A stretch of DNA of 64,000 bases, from contig JBLDXI010000054.1 of the NCBI GenBank assembly GCA_047495785.1, positions 1,364,001 through 1,428,000 on the forward strand, in the 5' to 3' direction. Below the pieces are notes generated by a model. That model was not told where the DNA came from and searched no databases. It was given only the letters and a program-made list of their open reading frames with translations. This DNA is from Lepidodermella squamata (lineage: Eukaryota; Gastrotricha). The position numbers were made by a program, and so were the translations under genes. Positions 11,814-21,425 of the stretch are shown one piece after another (position 1 is the first letter of the stretch; each line of letters opens with the position of its first letter).

Positions 11814-12236
11814 ATGTCACTCATTCCATTTCACTTGTCGATCTGCATCAACAGCTTGGAGGAAGCTCGGCGCTTCTACGGCGGAATCCTCGGCATGGAA
11901 GAGCGAAGGGCAACCGACACCTCCGTGCACTTTGACGTTCATGGTTCGCAACTGACATTGCACGCGGTGGACGGCTACAGCGCGTTGAACATCCAGCGAG
12001 AAGTTGACGCTGAAGATGTTCCGGTGCCGCATTTCGGATTCGCTCTGCCCGATGCTGATTCGTTCTTCGAGGTCGCTCAACGTCTGCGAAAGGCTGGCGT
12101 CAAATTTGTCAAGGAGCCGGCGAAGCGATTCTTGGGCAAGAAGCACGAACAGTACGTGCTGTTCGTTCTGGACCCGGCTGGCAATGGCATCGAAATCAAA
12201 GCCTTCATCCACGCTGCGCCTCGTCAATGGCTGTGA
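11814..12236 (+). CDS. VOC/glyoxalase-family protein, intronless (140 aa)
   Basis: A single exon encodes a compact two-module vicinal-oxygen-chelate protein. Module 1 opens with PFHLSICINSLEEARRFYGG (candidate metal ligand H7) and module 2 with VPVPHFGF (H73). The module-2 end GNGIEIKAF supplies E127, the usual Glu ligand. The closest family I know by pattern is the small bacterial/algal 'glyoxalase/bleomycin resistance dioxygenase' group with the EARRFYGG and VPHFG motifs; the substrate of that group is not settled. It has no signal peptide, so it is probably cytosolic. Two features fit transfer from bacteria: no intron, while every intact neighbour has introns, and higher GC than its flanks. 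The ATG at 11814 is preceded by CTTCAAA and fits the family start. AATAAA at about 12364 could be its poly(A) signal. Confidence 0.85.
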   Translation: MSLIPFHLSICINSLEEARRFYGGILGMEERRATDTSVHFDVHGSQLTLHAVDGYSALNIQREVDAEDVPVPHFGFALPDADSFFEVAQRLRKAGVKFVKEPAKRFLGKKHEQYVLFVLDPAGNGIEIKAFIHAAPRQWL

Positions 12237-12449
12237 AATAGCAATTCGAGAATTGAGATACATTTATTTTTTCTAACAACCTCTTTTCGGCGTGGGGCAT
12301 TATATCCCCTAAACTGTTCGTAAATGTAATCCTATCACAATCCCCTAAGATTGAATATGTTTTAATAAACCTTGAGGCGTCACGATGAACAAGCTCCTTT
12401 CTCCTTTCATACAAAGGATTCGTAGATTCAGAAATCGCGAAAGCCTCTA

Positions 12450-13600
12450 AGTTGTGTGGAGGTCCATCTTCTTAGCAACGGTTTTTGCGGTGAGCTTCGA
12501 CTTCGAATGTACAGAGGGCAGAAGTTTTGTCTGAAAAATGTTGCAAGAGCTGATCACCTCAATTTTCAAGCTGAACCCGGAAAAACGCTACACGATGATT
12601 TTTTACATAGGGTGTTCGAATTCAGTCAAAATATTGCCGAATTTCGCACCCTTAATGACTTCATCCAAGGTCCAAATCACCAACTCCTATGATAATCTCG
12701 GTTTTTCATCAAAATCTACTGCTGAAACTTGGGATCCTTAGGAGTTTGTTTCCTTTATTTACTGGACTGTAAAACATTGTTCTGCCCAAATTTAAGGCCA
12801 TTTTTTGCGCTGAGTTCAGCACAGGTCATTGAAATTAAGTGTATATGAAATGCCCTGTATCAGGACTACCTCTTCGGCTCCAGATGGTTCTCAGGAGACA
12901 CTTACGAGTTCAATGCGCTAAATGAGCGCATTTATTACGTGAGAGCGTGAAATATCGCAAAAAATATCGGACGAACCAGAAAAACCAGAAAAAGACGATG
13001 ACATACCTGTGAGCGAGAAAAATAGTGAATAAAAACAAAGCAATAGGCGAAACATCGCAACCTAACAGAGTTTCAAATATTTAGAAAATCGAAGTTCGCA
13101 TCCTCGAAGCAAAGTGCTATGACCCTCGATAACCCAGAGCCCCATGTTAATCTGGGCTGTACCCGCCGGCCCCGTGTCCAGCATTGCCGTGACCTCCGAG
13201 ACCACTGAAAGTCAGCCTGTAGACGGCAAATCAGTCCTTTTGGAGATAAAATTTGAAAAAATGAGAGCAAATCAAAGCCATGGCCAAGCCATATTTTTAA
13301 ACCTGAAAACGATAAGGACGATATAATATTATTCCTTTTGATTTTTTCTATTTAATGTGAGGATCAATAAAATTTATTCATTATTTTGTTGGGTCACTTT
13401 TGAATTTGAAATCAGGAAATTAAAAAAATTATGAACGTCGTTTCTATGGCCTTGATTTGTTGTCACAAAGGATTAATGAGAACAAGTTTGATAAAAATTG
13501 CGATTTTTATTCCAAATTTTAGTTAGCAAAATTTCATTGATAACAAGGCGAATTATTGTGAGTATGAAGAGCACATAATTTTATAAAAAAAAGTGTTAAT
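12450..13600. other. Intergenic DNA, no supported gene
   Basis: Short open frames occur on both strands, but none has a recognisable domain, a signal peptide or clear splice partners. The stretch becomes strongly AT-rich after 13320. Confidence 0.4.
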
Positions 13601-13615
13601 CCCCGCGGAGTAGCC

Positions 13616-14872
13616 TCATCCCTGGAAACCTCCAGGGTAGCCTTGGGCGCCGTAGCCACCGGCACCATAGCCGCCAGCAGCACCAGGATAGCCGCCGAAT
13701 CCGCCGGCGCCGTAGCCACCGAAACCAGCGCCTGGATAACCGCCAAATCCACCGTAGCCTTGCCCAGCAAAACCAGTAGCTCTGAAATAAATAACGTGGA
13801 TATTGAAAGCCAAGATAAGGAAAAGTTCATTCATATGAATATTTGAATAATAACGACTTAATTAAAAATTTATTAATTAATTAATTAAATATTTAAAAAT
13901 TTATAAGAATGTTGTATAAAACATTATCAGAGTTAATATTAAAATTAATTGATCAGTTCTCAAAATTGATCAAAATTTACAGAATTTTAATAAAAATTTC
14001 AAAAATATTAAAAAATTGATTTAAATAATTTAGATTTGTGTGTGTGCTTGTACTCACCCTGGGTAGCCTTGGGCACCATAGCCACCAGCACCGTAGCCCT
14101 GGGCGCCATAGGCTCCAGCACCTCCGTATCCGCCAACCTGCGGCGCGTTGCCATACGAGTTGTAGTAGTTGTAGTTCTGGCCCGGAGCCGTGCCGTAGCC
14201 GGACGCCTGGCTGAACGCGCCGCCCTGGCTGTAGCCGCCGCCCGTCGAGCCGTACGCCTGGCGACGGAACCGCTCGAAGCCATCATCGGCATGAATGTCG
14301 CGGCGATCTCGGTCGTTGTCTTCTTCATCGGCCGTGGTCTCTCCCGAATTCTCATCGCTTCTATCTTCGACGTCCTCGTTGGTTTGCTGCAGCGTGGTCA
14401 CCTTGGTACCAGAAATACCCAGGTTGTAGTTCGTTGAGTACCGCTCTTTATCGGCGTCTTCGTCATGGTCAATCGGCGCCTTGGTCGTAGTCGCGGTCTC
14501 TTCAGGATTTTCACCAGTAATACCCACATCTTCATAGGTCTGCTGCAAGTTGGTCACCTTGGTCGCCGAAATGCCCAGGTTGTAGTTCATTGTGTACCGT
14601 TCTTCATCGTTGTCTTCCGGGTGAATCGGCGCCTCCGTTGTAGTAGTTTCTTCGATATTTTCGTTGTTGCCCACGTCTTCAAGGGTCTGCTGTAAATCGG
14701 TCACCTTGGTCCCTGAAATGCCCAGGGCGTAGTTTGTTGTGTGTCGTTTATGCAGAGGGCCAGCGATGACCGCCGTTGCCACGAACAACAAGAAACAAGC
14801 TGTAAAAAAATCGCATTATAATTAAAAAAATATATATATTAAAAATTCATTCCAACCTAAAACACGTTGCAT
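13616..14872 (-). CDS. Gly/Tyr-rich secreted protein 1 with N-terminal triple repeat (307 aa)
   Basis: Exons on the minus strand are 14872-14857 (16 nt), 14799-14058 and 13781-13616. The signal peptide (MQRVL + ACFLLFVATAVIAGP) is followed by three copies of a 50-60-residue unit built on N-Y-x-L-G-I-S-x-T-K-V-T-x-L-Q-Q-T-x-E-D-V, each followed by an acidic/Thr-rich spacer ending near APIxxDED. A furin-type site (F-E-R-F-R-R, then QAYGSTGGG) precedes a Gly/Tyr/Ala-rich region of GGYGAQGYPG and GGFGGYPG repeats. Such proteins are known in nematodes and arthropods as cuticle-associated or antimicrobial Gly-rich secretions; which applies here is not shown. The triple repeat could be a propeptide. 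It is a tandem paralogue of the gene at 16532-17396, with the same 16-nt first exon. Confidence 0.8.
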
Positions 14873-14879
14873 TGCTACG

Positions 14880-16500
14880 AACTGTGTTAGTAAATTGAAA
14901 TGTAGGTATTTTGAAGTTTTAAATCTAAATTCTCGTATTTATTTGGCGAAAAGTGGCACGTGCCAGCGGGTCACCTTTAGATGCGTCGTAGTGTCACATG
15001 TCACAACGCAGACATGTCGAGACCAACAATAATATTTGCTGAATACCAGTATTACACTCTCAACTTCATAGTTAAGTGTATAATAATAATATTCGAAAAC
15101 TGAACTTAACCTAACAAAATATCTGGACGTTAAATTTCAAATTAGACTGAAAATTTCGCGATTCACCGCGAATTTTTGTTAATTTTCATAATATTCAGAT
15201 TTAATATTAGGGCTCAATTAATTCCAGTACGACAAATTGAGGTTCGAGGACTAAATTCGAGTATTTATTCCATCCATTTCTATTTGTTTTGTATTTTTTA
15301 TAATTCCCGTAAATATTCATATATCTGAAATTTGTGTTGTGTGTTTTGGGGTTACGAAGGTTAATCGAAAATTTAGGAGGTTGAAATCAATTTTTTTAAC
15401 TAAAATAATAAAATTGAATGATTGTCTTTCAAGCCAAGTTGCGGAGTGAAAAAGGTGGTCATCTGGCTTTTCAGAATCATACTAGGTTTGTATACACGTG
15501 GAGCACTGCGCCCTAAATTCGGCCACTTTTTAGGGTTTTCCTACTTTGTCACCCAGTTGAAATTTTGGAAAATAATTTGCAAAAAACAGGAATATAGAGG
15601 AGTTCTCGGGCTATGGAATGCCGGTATCCGCAGGTCCAGGCGATTTCTGCTCTATGAATATGAGAATTGATTAATAATTAATAACAATAACTTCTCTGAG
15701 CCCGGTAAAATTAAGAAAATTGCAAATTTGAAAACATTTCTACTCTGCTAATCTCACAGCTTCCTGTGATTTTGCGGACTGGCGAAGCACGGGATTTTTG
15801 AAATTGTATTAAATTACAAAGCACAAATATTATTAGACAACTGATCAATATTCCGTCTCAAAATTCTCAGGACACAGATGACAATAAATAATATTTACCG
15901 CATAGGTAACCGCGATGATATCCTACAAAGCCAAGTGATGACTGGTCGAACACGCTAAGGTACTCCTGGGGACATCGACTGGGGACATCGAGTACTCCAT
16001 CGTAATTTATGGAAAGATGAAGGATCACAACAATAAGGATTGCGTTACGATGAGCCCAGATGGTTCAAACCCGATGATCTGCATTTCCTGCGTATACAGC
16101 TCGAGAGACATTTATTAGTTCAATGCATATGCTGGGTCATTTCGCGTGCTGAGCTCATAACATCGTCGCTAGAAAATGCCCGCGCACTATAAAATCGGAA
16201 AAAAAGACGCCCCCTCCCCGACTGGAAAGAATCTGTGCGCTGATTGGCCAGCTGGTTGTAATTCCACCTTGCAGTTATTTTTCTGCTAATAGTTAATATT
16301 TCACTAATTTCAGGTACCAAACCGGAGTCACGATTACTAGCATAGGTGCAAATTCAGCAGGCAGTAAATTCAATATAAAAAAGTTACGAATAATCGAATC
16401 ATTTATTTAGTTCAGTTGTTTCCGGTGCAATCAATCAACAATCATACCATATCGATAATACTATTATAAAAAATCAGAGCTGATTAACAAGTTCAATTTC
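14880..16500. other. Intergenic DNA between the two Gly/Tyr-rich genes
   Basis: No gene is supported. An open frame at 15422-15670 (+) lacks any motif. The first about 200 bases should hold the promoter of gene 1, but no clean TATA box stands out. Confidence 0.4.
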
Positions 16501-16531
16501 GAGCTCAAAACGCCGCATTTCTAAACGACTT

Positions 16532-17396
16532 CTAGCCCTGGTAGCCGCCACCAGGGTAGCCTTGGGCGCCGTACCCACCGGCACCATAGCCGCCAGCAGC
16601 ACCAGCAGGATAGCCGCCGAATCCGCCGGCGCCATAACCACCGACACCAGCGCCAGGGTAACCACCAGCACCGCCGTAGCCTTGGGCAGCATAGCCGGCA
16701 CCTCTGAAAATATTATTGGAAAAATGCGTTAATTAGAAATAAATATTCGAGGCTAGGGAGCAGTATTTAAAAATTAAAAAATTAAAAAAATTAAAATTGA
16801 GAATTAAAAATTAAAAAAATTTGAGAATTTAAATTAAAAATTGAAAATTAAAAAAATTGAAAAATTGATATTTGAAATTTAAATGTTGAATTTTTCTAAA
16901 TTATTAAACAAATTAACTCATATTTTTCTTGACTGTACTCACCCTGGGTAGCCTTGGGCACCATAGCCACCAGCACCGTAGCCCTGGGTACCATAGGCTC
17001 CAGCCCCGCCGTAGCCACCAGCCTGCGGCGAGTTGCCATACGAGTTGTAGTAATTGTAGTTCTGGCCCGGGGCCGTGCCGTAGCCGGACGCCTGGCTGAA
17101 CGCGCCACCCTGGCTGTAGCCGCCGCCCGTCGAGCCGTACGCCTGGCGACGGAACCGCTCGAAGCCATCTTCATTGCCTTCGTCTTCGTCACCAATTTCG
17201 CGGCGATCTCGATTGCTGTCATTTTCAACATTCGAATGTACCGCTTCCTCGCCATGGTTCGTTATCGCCCGTTTACGCCGCAGAGGACCAGCGATGACCA
17301 CCGTTGCGAATAGTAAGACAAAAACTGTGAATAAAAACATGGAAAATTAGCATAATAATTATGATAGTGAAATTGCTTACCAATCGATGACCTCAT
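16532..17396 (-). CDS. Gly/Tyr-rich secreted protein 2 (189 aa)
   Basis: Exons on the minus strand are 17396-17381 (16 nt), 17324-16943 and 16703-16532. The signal peptide (MRSSIVFVLLFATVVIAGP) is followed by a dibasic RRKR, a short acidic propeptide-like stretch, and F-E-R-F-R-R, then QAYGSTGGGYSQGG. The Gly/Tyr-rich part is nearly the same as in the neighbour at 13616-14872. It lacks the three 50-60-residue N-terminal repeats of gene 1, so repeat gain in one or loss in the other separates the paralogues. The last exon encodes GGYGAGG- and YPGAGVGG-type repeats. A TATATAAA-like stretch near 17417-17424 is a candidate core promoter. Confidence 0.8.
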
Positions 17397-17499
17397 TTCG
17401 AGTTTTATTAATGTGTGGTATATAAAAGTGTTTTAAATTAGTTGATGTTTTGGGTCAAATTTTGGCACTTTTATAGGCTGACCTTTAGCCACCATCTGC

Positions 17500-18100
17500 G
17501 CGTGCAATTTTGGCGCGGTTTGTTATCGAGAAAGGATGGCATGCTGTCAGAAAAGCCCTAATTTCGTGTCTAACACGCGATTCGCAAACACGGAAAAGCG
17601 AGTCACACCTGTTCTTAGATTTTACTTGTTTCAACGGGACAAAAACAAAATTCTAAATATAGAATAATTATTCGCGTATTTAAAACAATCAATGAAGCAG
17701 ACTTACCTAAAGCGAATTTTTCTTCAATTTTTCTCAAATTTACGGAAATAATAGTAAAATTATTGGTTTTATCGGAATGATGAATCATCAGCTATTTCTC
17801 CACTTAATTAAATAGAAAAAATGCGGCATGGCGAGAAAAAACAGCGCCAAATTTTTTGCTTTTCAATTTGCATTGTCTCACAGCTGATAACCATCGAAAA
17901 TGTCATTTTTCAGTTCAATTTTCATTGGTACCCCTAATTTAAGGGTCGCAGCCCTAATTTAGAGGCCTAAATGTTAAATCTTCGGGTTATTCGCTTTCCC
18001 TGGGTTCCCAATATTAACTATTATTATTATTTCCAACTAAAAGATCTCATTATTACGCTTATTTTGAACTAACGTAAGTATGAGTTAGAAGTTAGATTTT
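17500..18100. other. Intergenic DNA, nothing recognised
   Basis: AT-rich sequence upstream of Gly/Tyr-rich gene 2, with no ORF carrying a recognisable domain and no clear repeat. Confidence 0.4.
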
Positions 18101-18109
18101 AGCTTCGTA

Positions 18110-18720
18110 GTCGATATCGATTCCAAGTATCGATTTAAAAAATCAGTGATCTTTCCGAGGCTCCAAAAACAATAATTTTTATTTAGGAAAAATAGCTGCT
18201 AATTCAAGAAAGATTAGACACAACAACGATGAAAAAGATTCGATAAATTGTCGACAGATATTAAAACTTGAAACAACTCTTATAAGATTTTTCTGTTCAG
18301 ATACTCATCGAATTTAAAATGCGCCACTAATGCCGAGAGTCGACACGCTGATGATGATAAAAGCAACCAGAGCAAGGGCGAACATGGCAACAGCCCGGCA
18401 ATTTGACGACTTTTTCGGCCGATTTCTGGCGGAAACTGACCAGCCAGAAGATGAAAATCGCGTAGACGGTGCACGCTGTGCTGAACAGCGTCAGCATTTG
18501 AATGTGAAAATTAAGCAGCACGTTTTGCGAGGTTTTCGGAATTTTCGACAGGACCTGGCCTTGGCAAACGGCGAAGGCCAGAACAAGATATGTAGACACT
18601 AAAACAGATTCGATCGCTGTTACCTATAAAAAATATAGAAAATATACACTAAAACTTTGCAAACAAAAGATGGGAAATGACGAAAAAAGTTAAGTCTAAT
18701 TTTATTCCAATTTTAATAAT
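18110..18720 (-). pseudogene. Broken duplicate of the last exon of the Cys-loop channel gene
   Basis: The minus-strand frame at about 18630-18327 encodes the same TM2-TM3 region as the channel gene (C-Q-G-Q-V-L-S-K-I-P-K-T and N-F-H-I-Q-M-L-T-L-F-S-T). About 46 nt present at 21500-21545 are missing near 18400, which shifts the frame and destroys TM4. Flanking DNA is also similar (ATCGATTCC...TATCGATTT repeats and the AATAGCTGC.. TTCAAG stretch), so this was a segmental copy of about 0.6 kb. No extracellular-domain exon accompanies it. The copied unit lies about 3.1 kb from its parent, with the RING-J gene between. Confidence 0.8.
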
Positions 18721-18904
18721 TTTCCAAAATTAATGTCACACTGATTTTAGCGGTCCACTTTGCCAAGCTGTCGGAAAAAATTACCAAGATCGTATAAGTT
18801 GAGTCAGCATTAAATTCCTCGAAAAACTATCGTAGTAATCGCCGGCTTTCCATTTACGTTATCAATATCCACGGATACAACATACAAAAAATACTTACAC
18901 ACTT

Positions 18905-19503
18905 GGGGGTTATTTTCGAAGCTGTCTTTATGATAAAGTCGACTCTATCGATAAAGTCGGCTTCATTTCCTAAAGTCGACTTTAGCTAAAGTTAGCTGAT
19001 CTCAGCTAGTTTACATGATAGACATAGAGCTAGCTTTGTCCACAACGTGATTTTCGAAGATAAAGCCGACTTTATTAGTGAAAAGTCGTATTTATCCTGC
19101 ATATAGATAGGTACTAGAGCCGACCATCCTCGTCTTTATCGCCTTAAAGTCGGCTTTATCGGCATATTTTTGTCCCCAGACGAATGATTTGACCCTAAAA
19201 GCTCTCGTGCGACGTCGTTTTTTTTATGATTTATCACAACAAAAATGCTGGCAAAATGTAGGTCATGGATAATTATGAGCGATTTATGATACCGTCATTC
19301 ATTAATTTCTACGAAATAGCATGACAAAGATGGCTTTACGCAATAAAGTCGACTTTAGCAAAGGACGGCTTCGAAAATGCTCCCTCTTAAAGTTGGCTCT
19401 AACAATAATGTCGGCTTTATCGTCTGCAGATAAAGCCGACTTTATAGTGGTAAATGGTGTAAAGTCGACTTTATCTATAAAGACAGCTTCGAAAATAACC
19501 CCC
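18905..19503. mobile_element. Non-autonomous TIR element (599 bp) with AAAGTCGACTTT arrays
   Basis: The ends are inverted copies of GGGGGTTATTTTCGAAGCTG, continuing with CTTTAT(a)GATAAAGTCGAC for about 40 bp with one indel. The interior repeats the palindrome TAAAGTCGACTTTA and variants (AAAGCCGACTTTA, AAAGTCGGCTTTA) more than eight times in both orientations. No transposase frame is present. No clear target-site duplication was found. Confidence 0.75.
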
Positions 19504-19785
19504 ATTGATGAAAATTCTACATGCACGCGTTCTACTACGTGGTGCTTCCCGTGCTTCCCCCGTTTTTTTCATCATTTTTCATTATTATCATTCATGCGAG
19601 GCGACTTGACTCGTAACTGATTTCTTGTTTCGGTGATTGATATGATCGTTACAACGAGAAGGGTAACAACGATACGAAATATTTTCCTCCATTCTCTCAT
19701 GTTATCCAGTCTCAAAGTGGATAATATATTTGCCCATGAATTGATTACATTAGATATTTTTTCAAATTCAAAGAGATATTTCCTA

Positions 19786-20851
19786 ATGGATGCACGCATG
19801 GACATATGCTTTTTCTGTACCGATCGCTTGGCAACGATCACTCCACATTGTGGCCATCGCTTATGCTGCGATGCTTGTTTTAAGCAGACGCAGTTGCTAG
19901 AAAGCGGCGCTCCAAATTGTTTGGCGTGTCGTGCGGCAGTAGATGCATTTCACGATTCGACCTATTTACAGTTGCAACCATGTCGCCTGGCTGATCATCT
20001 CGACACCTACCTAGGTCTTCGAATGGACTATCCATTCGGCGCTTTGCTATTTGGCGATAAGCAAATAAGCGCCGATGAACAGGTAATAGCAGTTGTCAGA
20101 GAGGCTATGCAAGCCGTCGAAGCTTCAAAGCTGTCGCTCCGCGATCTGAGGCGGGCCTTGGAAAACCGCCTCACAATGGCACAGTTTAGAATGGTGTTCG
20201 GCGAGCTTTGCAAGTTTCAAGACTTGCATAGCGTACTGCAGATGATCGACCAGCGAACTTTCGAGCAAAGAGTTGTCATCACGACCAAGATCGAAGAAGC
20301 TGACCACAACTTGTTTGGTAAAGCTATCGGTTCACGGGAAATCGTCGCCACCATTAATGTGCGTCTTGTGTTTAGATTACTTGCGGCGTTTCATTTATCG
20401 TAATACGTTCCTGTCATCGATGAAAGAGACGACAATTACCGAAGATCAACCGCTGACGCCACGTGAAATCATCGAAAAAGCAGCGGCAAAACTCTACATA
20501 AGTATCGAATTGGACGATTTCGAAGAGGCGCAAAAGCGATTCCGTCGAGCCCTGCTCGAAAACCACCCTGACAAGTTTCCGGACGCAAGCGATGAAGAGA
20601 AAGTAAGGCGAACGATGGAAACAGCCGATCTGCTTGCTTGTTGGCAGATTGTCCGAGAGTATTACAGCGAGCAAGGTAAAATTGATGGCAGCCACTGTAA
20701 CGAAGTCTTCATCAAAATATCTGCCCTCAAAGTGTTCGATCCTGTCAAAAACCAGTGGCGAATTGTTCGCACCTTTTTCGGCTACGCGAGCCTTGGTCGA
20801 GACATTGACCCTTCCAAGGAAAAAATCGAACAAGTGATGCTATACTTGTAA
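19786..20851 (+). CDS. RING-finger + J-domain fusion protein (2 exons, 335 aa)
   Basis: Exons are 19786-20317 and 20376-20851, split by a 58-nt intron (GTAAAG...TTTAG, phase 1); joining them keeps one open frame. The N-terminus has a C3HC4 RING: C8-x2-C11-x10-C22-x-H24-x3-C28-x2-C31-x13-C45-x2-C48. A helical linker of about 130 residues follows. The second exon encodes a J-domain-like segment with the HPD motif at residues 241-243 (R-A-L-L-E-N-H-P-D-K) and flanking helices. RINGs of this type usually recruit E2 enzymes; HPD-containing J domains stimulate Hsp70. A protein with both would link chaperone and ubiquitin pathways, but activity is inferred. In-frame Met codons exist upstream to 19633; M-D-A-R-M-D-I-C directly before the RING was chosen. 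Alternatively M193 could start a separate J-only protein. Confidence 0.72.
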
Positions 20852-21134
20852 AAACTGAGTTGACATCTAAGGTTCAAGGCGCAATTTATTGGCCCTTTAC
20901 CAATGCCCATCGTGCTTGCAATATGAAAACATTTAGGCATATTCAATTTCGCTCATGAAAAGCCTGTATCTGTTGTGCTATTTAATTCTCCTCTCTAATT
21001 AAAGTAAAAATGAAACTGGGAATAAATGAGGTTTCACAACAATTGCCTTTTGATTTACTTGGCTGTATTCAAACTCATCTGGCTTGAAAAAGTTCAAATT
21101 TCAGCAAATTTCAAATTTCAGCGCCATCGGTAAG

Positions 21135-21231
21135 TTCAATCGATTCCATGTATCGATTTCACAAATCAATCGATTCCAATTATCGATTTCGAAAATCAAT
21201 CGATTCCTAGTATCGATTTCACAAATCAAGT
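21135..21231. repeat. Short tandem repeat, ~33-bp unit
   Basis: About three copies of AATCGATTCC(N)3-TATCGATTTC-(A)CAAATC lie downstream of the channel gene's stop codon. A related partial copy is near 18112-18150 by the pseudoexon, consistent with the segmental duplication. Confidence 0.65.
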
Positions 21232-21425
21232 GATTTTTCCCATAACAGCTGTCCGAGAAGCCAGCATTGATATTTTTCCACATACATTTTAGGGTTTATT
21301 TAACTATAAATACGGGAAAATAGCTGCATATTCAAGTAAAATTAGAAATAACATCGAAGAAAAAGATCGATAGTATTTACAATTTAAACAACTCTCTTAT
21401 AATGATTTTTTCATCGAATTTAAAA

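Noticed and set aside
13643-14437. Plus-strand Ala/Val/Arg-rich frames over the Gly/Tyr-rich gene
   Set aside because: Antisense to repetitive Gly/Tyr codons; no start context or splice support.
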